Below are positions 46,776 through 59,544 of a stretch of DNA of 64,000 bases, piece by piece; positions within the stretch are counted from its first letter, which is position 1, and every line of letters starts with the position of its first letter. This DNA comes from Lepturacanthus savala (Eukaryota > Chordata > Actinopteri > Scombriformes > Trichiuridae). The DNA lies in NCBI GenBank assembly GCA_030544235.1, contig CM060478.1, positions 2,076,227 to 2,140,226 on the forward strand, read 5' to 3'. A program made the position numbers and the translations under genes. The notes under the pieces were generated by a model, which made no database searches, was not told the origin of the DNA, and saw nothing but the letters and a program-made list of their open reading frames with translations.

Positions 46776-48394
46776 ACTTGAAAAATGAAATGTCAGATGT
46801 TGTGTTTATGGCTTGTTTCTGTGGCCAAAAGTGACCAGAAAACAAGTTCATGCAAGAAGAAGCTGGTTGTGCTTGTACTATCTGTCCAGTTCAGGTCTTT
46901 ATCAATCACATCTAGGTTTGGGTATTAAAATACTGCAAAGTATCTGGACCTGTATCTGGACCATAATGGTTCAGGCCAATCAGCATCTTGTGATCATGAT
47001 GCATCTGGTTTATTAAACCCAATAATTTACATCTAAAACCCATCAATACCCACCATATGTTTATGGTGTTAACTTTACTCAAGAACTAATGCAGTAAATA
47101 CATAGAGCAGAACCTACTGGAATAAGATTCCACTGCATTTAACCATAATGATGATAAAAAACAATGTAAGATTTAAATAATCAATGAAGAGGAGCAATAA
47201 TTAGCAAGAAAGTCCATGTCTGGATTTAGTTATGTTTGATTGTAATGGATGGATTTTATTGTTTGGAGATTGACATATAAATCATTCTTTAAAAAATAAA
47301 TAAAAATAAAAAATAGAGAATATGGTTTATTCAACCACCGAGTACCATAGGAAGTGCTGCCCTTTTCCAGCCGGTTCTCTGTAATAAAACATCTGGCCCA
47401 TCAGAACAGACAAATGGTGCTGCTATCTGTATTTACATGAATTCATTCAAACAGAGATGTCATTTTCAAATTCTTAAGCGTCCGCTAATGATGATGAAGC
47501 TGCCGCGTGTCATGCTGTAACATGTGAAGCTGTGTTTACATTCTGGGCTCTGACAAGAACTATGTGCAAAAGCTGCAAAGATACCTGTAGAAATGCTGTA
47601 GTTTCATCTACCCGCCATGTTTTATACAACCAAAGCACAGTTTTTACACTGATGTTAACAAGATAAACCTAAAGCTGTCTATATGTAGCCTAATTGTATT
47701 AGTTTAATTAACGCATATTGAAATTTGTGTGATATCTGTGGTATCTACAGTAGGGTTTTAAATATCATCGTCCATCATGATGGAGCCTGGACTTGTGTTG
47801 AAGGGAACTCTCTAGAATAACTGCTGACTAATCAGGGGTCAATAAAAAGAAGAGAAAAAGAGTTATTTCTGGCTGGGTCAACCTCTGATTGGTCAAAAGA
47901 TTATCACAAACCATTAAGGCAAATAAATATGGCGATTAGCATCAATGCTAGCTGCGTTGGAACAGTGCAACTGTTAGCATTCAGGCTAAAAGAACATATT
48001 ATCAGACAGTTTCAGAGGGTTAAAGAGATAGAAGAGGAAGAGTTATCCCCTCCATATATCATCGTCCATCACCACGATTCACTGTAAACCTCGTTAACTG
48101 TCAATTAAACAACACTAACACATTAGCAGACATTTACAAGACATTTACATAGAAATTCTACCCTTTTCTTCCCCCTCATCATATCTCACATATACAACAT
48201 TAACCTCAGCAACGATTTTATATATTTTCATATGGGGGATGTTTATTACGTTAGATTTGTTGCCATTGACAACCTATTTAGTTTATATGGTGACTTCTAA
48301 ACATTATTGTTGATGCTCTAAAAATAATAATACATTCTATATTTAAATCTAGAGAATCCCTCTAAAAGTACAGACCTCTATTAAGCATGTGTCA

Positions 48395-48745
48395 CCAGAT
48401 ATCACCACCAGGTGGCTCCAAACAATGGCACCTGTTTGAAGGTCCATTTACTGTAATGTTACCAAACAATAAAAAATTCAAAGTGATCCAGAAACCAGGA
48501 TTTCTTATGGATCATTACCAAAATGTAGTCATTTGTTCATGGTACCATTCCCAACATTTGCTAAAAAATTGACTTAAATCCATCAAGAACTTTTTGAGTT
48601 ATCATGCTAAAAGTAAGACAAAAGTAAGAAAAATGCTGATGGAAATTTGACAAAAATATGGCCCAAGCTTTTTTAAATATCTTGCTAAAAATCAGCCAGA
48701 CAAACACAGGTGAAAACATAACCTCCTCTTATGTAGAGGTAATAA
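48395..48745 (-). repeat. 'GAGGTTATG' family repeat, reverse orientation
   Basis: It reads TCACCACCAGGTGGCTCC at the left, then 'GTGATCCAGAAACCAGGATT', 'GGTACCATTCCCAACATTTG' and 'CATAACCTCCTCTTATGTAG' at the right. About 60 bp of internal partial duplication is present near 48600-48700. The 61-codon frame here belongs to the repeat. Confidence 0.75.
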
Positions 48746-49539
48746 AATATATTCTAAAACCTGTTGTAAGTGTTTTGGGCAGAGGATATCGATGAAAGTA
48801 ATACTATCGATAAAATCCTAATGATACTCATAGTCCCCTAATCGCATCCAGATGTTTGTTCACTTAATATTTTGTCAGTTCAGGGATTTATTTTCTGGGA
48901 TTCTTGGCCTTCCACTTCCACTTTAGTGTCTGCATTGAAAATCCAGAATAAGGAATCAATCCTCACCGATGTGTTTTCTCTTCACACCGGTTTCATGGTT
49001 TACAGATAGAGTCCAGACGAGATGATTCCTGTCAAACATCACCCTGAGCCGCGTGAGGGTTCCTCACACAGACGGCGTGTTTTAATAGCTCGCTGCCTGT
49101 TTGACAGCACGGTGAACGCTGAGGCCTCAACGCCATCGCTACGATATTCCTGATCCAAGCTCAGGGAATATTCAGTGTTTTAAAAAAAAAAAGCTAAACA
49201 CGGATCCCTCAGCGTGAAGCCTCTGTTATTGCGGTTTTGCCTGGCCGGTTCGCTCTCATTATCACCATCCATCAGTGTAATAATAGGTAGGATTTCTCCC
49301 CGCACGCTCGTAAAGTGGAGCTGAAACGCAGCTAACTCCTGCTGTGGTTAACTGTTGGTTTGTTTTTCCTGTCACCGCGGTGGACGACTGGAGAATGTGC
49401 ATCAGACACGGTGAAAACGGCCCTGACACCTTGTCAGGTCCAATTGGTGAAAATAGAATCAAACCCAATCCCCACCCAGGGAGAAAATCCGATTTCACTA
49501 CTAATAAATGAATATGCTACTATACTACTATACTACCGT

Positions 49540-50340
49540 AATAATCTGGCACTATCTTCTTCTCTCCCTCCTTTACATCTTGTCTTGCAGGTTTAAAGCC
49601 TCAGCATGTTCAAATGATTTAAAAGATCACTGCAATATGATCAGTTTTTCTGATTTCTGATCATTTAGAGCATTTATTTGCAGAAAATGATGAATGGAAT
49701 GGCTGGAATACGAAATCAGAATTCAATGGTCTATTTTTTTTTTTTCCAGAGCTGTATATTTATACATAAGTCAAACAAGATCATGAATCACTGAGAGAAA
49801 AACTATGAAAATCCACATCCTCCCTCTTCCTAGTCGCTGTTGCTATGGTAACTCCCATCGTTAAGGCTCATTAATGACCATTAGGTCTGATCTTAACCAG
49901 CTGACTGGTAAAAAAGAGGCTGATTTTGCGTAATTTTCAATAGGTGGTGTGATAAATGACTTACTGGTGTACAGTATATACATTTTTTGTGTTATCCATG
50001 AAAAGTCACACTTTTATTTACCACCATCAGTTGTAAAATGAATAGAAAATATAGTCAAGACATTGACAAGGTTACAAATATGTTTGTATGAATGATTTGT
50101 AGTTGCTGGAAATGGGCCTCTATACACATATGTAGATATTGATGCACCTAAAACCAGACGTTTGCAGCTAGAATAGTGATTTACCACATTAGCCATGTAT
50201 TTCTGATTAGTTTAAAGTTATCTTCATTGGTTTTTCTTTCAAAAAGGACGACATTTCTAACTTTTGAACAGTGGTATATATTAGTTTGTTTTTTTCCATG
50301 TAGTTAGCTGCTAGCTGACTGTCAAATCAGCCATTAGGCT
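49540..50340 (+). repeat. Interspersed repeat split by a Tc1-derived insertion
   Basis: Wording as in the 20000-20480 copy ('ATAATCTGGCACTATCTTCT', 'GTTGCTATGGTAACTCCCAT', 'AAAAAAGAGGCTGATTTTG') runs up to ATGACTTACTGG at about 49972. The rest ('CCATGTAGTTAGCTGCTAGC') resumes at about 50296. In the uninterrupted copy these are adjacent. Confidence 0.75.
49977..50280 (-). mobile_element. Tc1/mariner-derived deletion element D
   Basis: The left part is the reverse-complemented right end (ATCCATGAAAAGTCACACTT, 'ATGAATAGAAAATATAGTCA', CATTGACAAGGTTA). The right part is the left arm ('TAGTTGCTGGAAATGGGCC', 'GCAGCTAGAATAGTGATTTACC') ending ACTTTTGAACAGTGG. No transposase remains. It is shorter than element C. 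Confidence 0.8.
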
Positions 50341-51589
50341 AACAGCAACCTGTTGGATAAAAACCATTTTTCAACAATTAAGAAACCCATTGTTTTACAT
50401 TACACTTAGCTGGCATAGACCAGACCCATGAATGATGTTTAAATACATCTTATACGCTGTTTTACATGCACTCTGCAAAACGTCAAGAGTTTTTTTGTCT
50501 TTTTTTTTTAATGCACTGCTCAGGCATCAGTAATTGCTACCAGATCCGTGTCCTCGAAAGCTGCTCTCAATTTGCAGGAGGGATTTATCTCTCGCAAGGA
50601 GCTCTTCTCCTGTTGGTTCCAGCAACGGGGCTGTTTTGTCAATTGATAGGATAAGAAAAAAAAAAAATAGGGCAATAAACGTCAGGTAAGTAACTTCCAT
50701 CAGATCAGTTTGAGGGTGTGCACAAACAAATGAAATCAAGCTAAAAGCCGCGCATATAAAACAGACATGAGATTGTATCTAAATACGCGATTTGGCCGAT
50801 GTGCCCACGTAATTTATCCAGCGTTTCGGTGCCTTTTTGCACACGCAATCATCTGTTCAGTGTCTCGGTATAATTTTCGAAGCCTTAATCTAATCTGTGC
50901 GCTCACACCGTAAAGATAAGATTGCAGATTTCATTTTCCCCTGCTCAGCGTGGTGTTATGGAAACGCTGGGAGTTGAAGTGTCGCTAGAATTCCAGAACA
51001 ACAGACTCTATCACATGCCGATTAGGCTAAATCTGAAAATGTTGTTTTCATTTTGTCCTTCCAGACCCACTTATCTGCCATTTTCCACCATTGAAATCAT
51101 CATGAAAATGTTCTGCTTTCCAAAGTAGATTCATGTTTTAAATGACTGAGTATTGGTACCTTTAGAATCTATTAGAATCTATTATTGCTGCTTATTTTGT
51201 CATCCAATCCAAGTCCGTTTTTTGTTATTACTTATCAGGATGATTTACCATAAATTCTCTAATATAGGCCCAGGCCTTTATTGGAAAAATTAGACACAGG
51301 CGTCTATTTCTATTTGAGCAAAGTGAACTACCATTAGAATAAAGAAAAAACAGGATTTTGTCTATTTGAACCTATAGAATTGGTGCAAAAACAGCCACCT
51401 CAAATAAAAGCCACAAATAAAACCTTTTCTTATATTTTTAAAGCAGGAAGCTAATAACTAAAAGACATTTAAAGCAGCGTTATTCATTTATTTCACTATC
51501 TTTCATAATAATGATCCACATTAACAACACAAATAGTGTAATTTATAGTTTATATTTATATAATAATGTATATATAATATATAACCATG

Positions 51590-51845
51590 TGTAATTGATT
51601 TATTTCTTCATTAACTATGTGCAATAATCTACTAAACTACTTGTGCACTTTTACATTAACCATGTAATGATGTAATAATTGTGTACAGTCATTTATTTTA
51701 TTAATATTTGTGTTTATTTATATATTTGTGTTGCTACCTAAGGGGTTCTTTTACATATTAGTCATTCTGTTGTATGTGAATTTCCCTGAAGCAACCTCCC
51801 AAACAGATCAATAAAGATTTCTCTAATTTAATATAATCTAATCTA
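51590..51845 (+). mobile_element. Rex1/CR1-like LINE 3' end
   Basis: 'TATGTGCAATAATCTACTAA' and then 'AATTTCCCTGAAGCAACCTCC', AGATCAATAAAGATTTCTC and a TAATCTAATCTAA tail resemble the copies at 28600 and 43640. Confidence 0.6.
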
Positions 51846-52904
51846 AAAACCTATAAAACAGGTGCAAATAGACAGAAACATGGTTTGAGGTACATCTTGG
51901 CATGTGGTGCCTGCAAAGACATAGAGAATTTTATTGATGACGTCCAGTTTGGGGAAGAATTGACACATGAAGCAGGTATTAGTGGATTATTATTCTACAA
52001 ATTACTGAAATTAATGTCAAAACTGGGTAAAGATGTGGCTTTTATCCCACTTTTTCCCACTAAGGTGACACTGACAATTGTTACCTTTCCATTAGGCTAA
52101 ATATAGAAAAACAAGTTATATTTGTCATGGTATTCACTGGAGTCATTTCCTTTTTTAAATGTTTTTGGGGAAGCGAAGGGTTTGAAACCTTTTATTCATG
52201 AATTTTGACTTAGATTCCTCAGATTGAGCAGTTTCTTAAATCAAGTTCCCACAGGAGTTGAATTTCAACATTTAAGGACGTGATATGACACACGTCCCTA
52301 AACACAGTGGTGAAGAAAGGTCTCGGTCAGGATTTAGTTCTCAGATTGGTCAAATCTCCACTAAAATGCTCTTATTAATAGAATGACATCATTCAACAGT
52401 GACTTCCAAAACCATAAAACAAGCTCCAAATGACTCTCATGGCTGAGAGGTTGGACTAATAAAAAAAGAAATCGAGCTGCTACAACTATAACTCTAATAT
52501 CTATATTATTGGTTATTATTTGGTGTAGACGTGATAATGTTTAATGCAAGACAACCAAGGCAGTCTTGATAAGGAAAAATACCCACAATGCACCACAGTT
52601 GCCTGGGAAATAGCAGGAAATTACATCATAGACCCATTATCACAATAGTCAGTTACTGAGAATAGGATTAGGAAACATACCAGGCTGATTTCCTAGAAAC
52701 TTGGCCATAGGGTGTAAAATTGAACCCATTTAAGTTTCGAGTGGGTCCCATTTAGTTTGCACAATTGTTTTTGTGCTTCAGTGGCGATTTAGTGGTTTTG
52801 AATTTAGAATTTCTCATTCTTTTGCAACAACTATGGTCAGACAACGAGGCTCAATCCTAATAGTTTATGAATTATCAGTAATGATGTAGCTTTCATACAT
52901 TCTG

Positions 52905-53660
52905 TATCAGTGGTTGTCAAAGTGGGGTCTGAGGACCATCAGGGGTCATTGATGAGGGACTTAGGGGTCCCCAAAAAAAGGAGAATAATTGTTTTTACTA
53001 TAATTTCATATAAAACATTTATTTAATTTATTAGTGTTTATTTTGTATTATTTTTACAATTTAATTTATTTAATTTAAAATTTTATTGAACACACAGATT
53101 TATAAATAATATGGAAAATCAATGAAATGGGAAAATAATACACAAATAAATTAATTTCATTAATTAATTAAATGGGAAATTAAATAAATATGGTCGTTTA
53201 CTGGCATATTTAATATTGCAGTTTAATAATAATACATTTACTTAATTTAGTAGTATTCATTTCCTAATATATGTCTTTTTCCCTTTGCATATGAACTTAT
53301 GAACTTATTCAATTTGCAATTTTATTTAAAATTTTATTTATGGGGGTGAAAATGAATGGGGGGGTAACGAGTACATAAATAAATAGATATATTTTGAGAT
53401 TTATAAATAAAATGGAATATTAAATAAATTGGAAAAAATGCACAAATAAATTGAATTTATGAATTAAGTAAATTGAAAGTTAAATAAATATGGACATTTA
53501 CTTATATACTGAGTCATTATTGGCTGTTTCAATCCTCCATAATCTTGACCTACACTTTTTGTTATAAAACATTTAAAACCCAAACTGTTATCAGAAGGAT
53601 CAAGGTTAAGTTTTTATGAGTTTGAGGGTCTTTGATAATAAAGTTTGAGAACCATTGTTT
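52905..53660. repeat. AT-rich block with a diverged internal duplication
   Basis: The segments 53085-53215 and 53390-53520 share 'AGATTTATAAATAA(T/A)ATGGAA', 'CACAAATAAATT' and 'GTTAAATAAATATGG(T/A)C(G/A)TTTAC'. They are about 305 bp apart. The block starts with 'GTCAAAGTGGGGTCTGAGGA' and ends with 'AAGTTTGAGAACCATTG', phrases that also bracket other fish repeats. The class is unknown. Confidence 0.6.
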
Positions 53661-55285
53661 TATACCATCCACTAAACCAAAGTGAGTTAAATTATCTTTT
53701 ACCAGGGAACACAGGCTCAGGAATATTGCTATAAAACCTTTGGAGACCCCAAAATCTGATGCATTCGGGCTTTGAAACTATGATTTACTAGTGGTTTATA
53801 ATAAATTTCCATTCATTTAAACTCTTCTAAAGTGTTTAATCAGTCAACATGTGGCCAAAGACAAATCAAACGGCCAAAAGTAAAGTGTATTTTGCATGTT
53901 TCAGCAGTAGAATAAGTAATTATATTGAGATATCAGTGGCATGTTGCTGCAATTCCCATTTGGTTTATGTGTGCTTATAGGACTAGGACGCTATGAAGAG
54001 AGCTTCCCCGTCATTGCAGCACAGTCCATAAATCATGGATGACAGGTTAATGCTATTGTAATGACTGTCACTGAGGTTCAGCTGCAAGGGTCAAATGTTC
54101 CAGCTGAAAGTATAGCAGCTCTAACCCTCCCAGACAGAAAAAACATACACTTGAGGTTTGATATAGAATTGCAGATATAGAAGCCCATTATTTTATAAAG
54201 GGGTGTCAGTTGTGACCCAGGTCGACCTTTTAGATTAGCTGTTTTGTGCTATATAGCCTGCTAGCTCATAGCTGTATAATGAATGGCTGGATCTAGTTGA
54301 GCTTAATTTATTTTCCAAAGGATTTAGGGTTGTAAATGGTGAGGCTGGTTAAATTATAACTTTAAATAAATATTACTAATATGTGTATTCAAACTGAACT
54401 TTAATGCCCTGTCCTAAATTTTAGTTTGACAAAATGAATACGACAACGAATAAGAATTCAGAATTTCAAATTCAGTTTGAGTGCAATTTAACAATACTGA
54501 ACACATAGTAAATCAAGCAGTTCATAAACAGTGGCCAGTAGCAAAGTTATAATTCAGTCATTAGGAGGAGGAATGGCTGCCAAATCTTCTGAAACATTTC
54601 CTCTCCAGGAGATATATTACTCCAAATCTTCTCCAGATGTAAGTTTCCTTTGCCACGAGAAAAAAGTAGAAAGGATTGTACTTACTTTATTTGACAGGGA
54701 CATTGCAATTTAACCAATACAGAGCATGAAACTAATAAAGTTTATAGCTTGTTTATTTTCAACATTTGTTCCTAGTTGGGCTTTACATATGCAGTATAAT
54801 TCAAATATACAGCTTTATCATAAATATACTACACATATGCACGGACAATAAAATGTAGGCACTTCATCATTGTTATAAAAGATTTTATCTGCGGAATTAG
54901 TCGATTTCAGTTGGAAGTGTTTCCAAACGTCTCCTTTATGGGGAAAGCTGATGTGGTTTTTCCATTCATAATGGTCCGAGATTCTCTGTTACTGCCTCAT
55001 CTTTGGATAGTATGTAAAATATTATGGCTGTCAAAATATGTATTAATTAATTATAGAAAATAATTAATGCAGATTTATTGCACTTTATGACTTTACCAGC
55101 AGACCATGGTTGTTTTATTTGCTTAACACAACCACTATGAGAGAATTAAAAAACATCATTTTATTTCTCTGTTTCACAGTATTGTTAATTCCTGGTACGT
55201 CTTTAGCTTTCTCTACAAACAGCAAATGGAAAATCCTATACCTTTAAAGTGTGTATTGTCTACTTATTTACGTATTACTATCTGT

Positions 55286-55490
55286 CAAGGAGGTTATGTT
55301 TTCGTTAGCATTTGTCTGTCTGATTGTTAGCAAGATAACTGGGAAAATTGTTGCCAGATTTTCATCGAATTTTCAGCGAATATTGGGAATGGTCCCATGA
55401 ACAGATGATTAAATTTTGTTAATGATCCAGAGGAAATTCTGGTTTCTGGATCACTTTGAATTTGTTGTTGTTTGGTAACATTGCAATATT
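55286..55490 (+). repeat. 'GAGGTTATG' family repeat, 3' truncated
   Basis: It runs from AAGGAGGTTATGTTTTCG to 'GGTTTCTGGATCACTTTGAA' and 'TTTGGTAACATTGCAAT', then loses similarity before the CCACCTGGTGGTGA end. Confidence 0.75.
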
Positions 55491-56592
55491 GGTTGAATCT
55501 ATGGATATTTCTTTTAATACATTTGTCTGGTTTGGTTTAATTTCACTCACAGTACAACTGTTCGTACACTTCCTTGCAGAATACCCAGTCTGATGTTTAA
55601 AAAGCATGTCTTTTTGTCACTCTGTTTTGAGGATATAATTCAAACCAATCAACTACTTTTTCAGAAAACCTAAATGTAGATAACTTCTATTGACAACTTA
55701 GATTGGTCCAAGCTGATACGACACCATTGTGTTGCTCAGTGTCTGGGTTTGGTTGAACACATTCATAACAACTGGCCAACAACTGTTCCCGAACACTGGA
55801 ATATCTGTCAATGCTATCAATGCTAACAGAAACTGCGCTAGCAGTAGCCACGGTAACCGACACAGCACAAGCCACCGCCGAGGAAGAGAGGAAACATCAA
55901 ACACGTTTCCCAGCATGAATCCTGTCAAATATACGATCCCTGGTCAACAAACGACCTTGTTGCTCTCAGACATGACGTTTCTGATTCACTGAGACGAGGC
56001 TGAACTCCAGCTTAATGCCCTCCGGGCTACTTCTTCCTGGCTTTTTGCTGCTTTGAGCCAATCGTACAGAAGAAAAAGATGTGGGGAGACTACTTTTATT
56101 TTTACCGAAAATGGTGTACTGATACAGTTACTATCCCTGTGTTGCTCTCCAAAAGTAGAGTTCGATTGTAAAATGCATAATATTCTGCCTCCTAAGAGAC
56201 TTGTTACTTGCCTCGGTTACTTTGGCTTGGTTGATATTCCTCTGAAGGCAGAAGCTAAGGATGCCTGTTAGCAGTTAGCCGCTCAGATAACAGGGGTGGG
56301 GAACTCAAACTGTTCTTTATTGAGAATTTTCACGTTTCCCAATTAGACAGAAAAAGGGAGAATACAGTAGGGATAAAATCGACTATTGAATACAATAGTA
56401 CCACTATTGAATATTGAATAACAACAGGCTTAATCATAGGCGCTGGAATATGGGGTATTCAAGATACAGTCAAGATAATGGGGGTTTTGAAAGGGATTGT
56501 TATTATACAGAATATTATGGATGGTGACAAAAATAAGGGGAGGAAAAACAATGTGTGGCTAAGAGAATTATACATGGGAATTATTTTTACAT

Positions 56593-57250
56593 CTGCAAAG
56601 AGGTTATGCTTTTATCTGCGTTTGTCTGACTCTTAGCAACATAATTCAAACAAATTTGGCCAGATTTTCATAAAGTTTTCAGCAAATGTTGTGAATGGTA
56701 CCATGAACACATTATTACATTTTGGTAATGATCCATAAGAAATCCTGGTTTCTGGATCAGCAGACTGTATCTGTATGTTTTCACCGGCGTTTGTCTGACT
56801 GTTAGCAAGATAATTCCAAAAATTTTAGATGGATTTTTGTCAAATTTTCAGCAAACGTTGGGAATGGTACCATGAAGAGATGACCAGATTTTGGTAACGA
56901 TCGGGAGGAAATCCTGGTTTCTGGATCACTTTTAATTAATTGTTGTTTGGTAACATAGACTGTTACAAAAATGAGTAAGGGCTAAATAGAGTGTATCTAT
57001 ATCTCCATGAAGTAGGTTATGTTTTTGCCAGCGTTTCTGTCTGATTGTTAGCAAGATAACTCAAAAAATTTAAGCCAGATTTTCATAAAATTGAAACAGT
57101 GAATGTTGGGAATCCATGAACAGATGACTAAATTTTGGTAATGATCTGGAAAAAATCCTGGTTTCTGGATCATTTTGAATTTGTTGGCGTTTGGTAACAT
57201 TATGGTAAATGGACCTTCAAACAGGAACCATTGATGGGTGATGTCCTGCA
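56593..57250 (+). repeat. Head-to-tail trio of 'GAGGTTATG' repeats
   Basis: Three copies follow in one orientation: about 56593-56765, 56766-56960 and 57003-57250. Each has the GTTAGCAA(C/G)ATAA, 'AATGGTACCATGAA', 'TTTTGGTAA(T/C)GATC' and 'AAATCCTGGTTTCTGGATCA' series. The first two are cut before the end; the third continues to about GATGGGTGATG. The 115-codon minus-strand frame at 57048 is an artefact of the repeat. Confidence 0.8.
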
Positions 57251-57959
57251 CCTGCATCTTTATTGTTGCTTCAGCTGCTTGAAAACACAAACATGGACGA
57301 CTACATAAAGTACAATGAGATACCCAAGTCACTTGCAGTTTTGCATGGTAGGTCATTCCTAGCAAGAGACAGAAGTCAAAGATTTCATCATGCACATAGG
57401 AGCCTTAACAGTTTGGGGACAAGTGGACATTATGTCCCTGCACTTTCAGGTGTCTGTACTGTCTTTTTAAAGTGTATCCCAAAGTATCTCCAAATAAAAT
57501 TGTCAAGAATTCCCTGTGAGGCTCATTCTCCCTCTGCCTTTCCATTTACTCTGGTCCAAGTGTGTCTGCAGCTTGTGAGTCCATGGGGGGACATTAGGGG
57601 GATCTGGTACGTGGCGACTGGCAACAGATAGGTACTTTTCATGGCCAAGAGTAAATTGCAGTCAATGGAGAGAGTTGAGGGGAAACCATTTGTCATCAAG
57701 CATCAGTTGTGTATTCATCATGTTTAACTGTCATCACCTGTCATACCCTGCTGGGGTCTGTATCAGCATCAGCCAGAACGCTCCCTGTGAGTCAGAATGC
57801 TTGTTGGTGGACTACTACGCACGGAAATAAATAAATAAATAAAAGTGAGGGGTTTCTACAATTTTGATATGGAATTATCCTGATGAGAGAAGGGAATGCA
57901 TTCCTCAGCATAAAAAATAGAAGGCTAGGCGAGGATTCATTCCAGCGCCACTGGGCTTA

Positions 57960-58990
57960 GTACTCACTTAATGTCAAATTGGATATGTTTATTTCTTTTT
58001 AAGAATTCAAATTCAGGGATTTTGGATTTTCCAGTTCTGGCTGAGAGCTGGATTTTCAAGCTTCCTCATTCCCAAGTATCTCCAAAGACTGAAATGTATG
58101 AACTGGGGAATAATGGTCAGGAAAAAGCACAAAACAGAATAAAAGATTGTTTTTACACCTCTGTTTTTAAAGATGGCTGTCTTGACTAAGGGGAAGACGC
58201 TGATACTGTGACCTCATACATCCACTTTGCTGAAAGTCCAGTGTCTAGCCATGGTTTAACAGGGAAATTAAAATGCTATACATGGAAAGAAAGACAGCTT
58301 TTCAGAGTGGAGATGTAGTTCAAGTCTGCAAAGTATAAATTTGACGGCAGCAGTTAAGAAGGCAAATTCATTTATAGAACTAGGCTAGAATCAATTTGTA
58401 GTGTGCATGACAAGGATGTTTGGCATAGCCTAAAGCTGATTACCAACTATAAAACTAAACATGTTACTCATGATGATGATGATCCCTTGCACTGTAATAA
58501 ATAAAATGCACTTTACTGTTGATTTGATGATAAGTATCAGGCTGATTTTAGCTACCTCTGTTCTTCAGTGTTCTCTAAATCACTGCTTTTGATAAAAGAG
58601 CAAAAAGTCAGAAATATTTCAAGTCAACAATATTGTATTAAAGTAAAAGATCTTGATTCTATCTATGCAGCTACTGTCAATGAGTGGACTGCAACTCTCT
58701 GCTTTTTACAGATATTTTAACCAGTCTCTCATCATAAGTAAAACTGCTATAATTGTTCCTGTACCTTAAAAGACTAATGTCAGAAACTAATGTCGATTAC
58801 AGACCTGTTTCACTGACTCCTATTATTATGAAGGTGTTTAAGAAACCTATTAAAATTTGACCAGTTTCAAAGAGAAACAGGTCTGTAGAGGATGTTCTAG
58901 CTATTTACACTCATTCCGTCCTTGAAGCCAACTCATGCATGTGGCTTTTTTTAATTGATGTCATTGATTTTTACAAATATTATTCCAGAA
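57960..58990 (+). mobile_element. Degenerate CR1/Rex1-like LINE ORF2 remnant
   Basis: Read through stops and frameshifts on the + strand, recognisable phrases appear in the order expected between the endonuclease and the reverse transcriptase. They are 'VTSYIHFAES' near 58210, 'KERQLFRVEM' near 58290, 'AKYKFDGSS' and 'HDKDVWHSLKLITNYKTK' near 58405-58465, 'VDYRPVSLTPIIMKVFKK' near 58790-58850, and 'RSVEDVLAIYTHSVLE' near 58880-58925. The equivalents in intact elements are YVxFCE, KKTAFRSGD, VWxGLxxITNYK, DYRPVALTxxxMKxFEK and RSVDDAVxxxLHxxLxHL. Intact domains are absent. Confidence 0.7.
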
Positions 58991-59544
58991 AGGATATTTA
59001 AAGTGGGGCAGTATGACCTAAAAATTGATATCATGGTATTTTTCCAAATTATACTGGTGCCACAGTATTTGATGGTATTTTTTCATGCGTTTAACCCCAT
59101 TTTCTAATAATTTAGAGAACAATTCAACAATCCATGATTGCTTTTATTGTGGTAGGATGTCCCCTTAGCAAACGCTAAGTCTTTGAGTGACGTCTGACCT
59201 GCGTTTTGTGTTATAGCGCCAACGTTAACGTTACCTACAGACGTGGAAGAGGACACAGATCTTACTTTCATGCATTCTTCATATTCTAGGACATGTTTGT
59301 GGTGGAGGTGGTGAAGCTAATCGCTCGTGTTGCCTCCTGCAGCTACAACTTTAGACCATGTTTTAAAGCTAAAGTACAACCGGTAAAAAGACATTTTCCA
59401 TTCATGTTGTTCATTGCTCAACAAACACTGAGCTCTCACATGCAGCCGCGTTTAATGCTCCAGACACTTTTTATTGTGCTCAGACATGTGTGTGTACTCT
59501 ATTGTTGTCTGCCTCCAGCACACGCCAAGGCGAATTCCAATCAA

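Noticed and set aside
57048..57395. A 115-codon minus-strand frame
   Set aside because: It is the reverse strand of a repeat. A similar peptide arises from the other copies (48387, 55419), which shows that it is repeat-derived, not a gene family.
57263..57631. A 122-codon frame in intron 3
   Set aside because: No similarity and no splice or promoter context; it starts at the edge of a 'GAGGTTATG' repeat.
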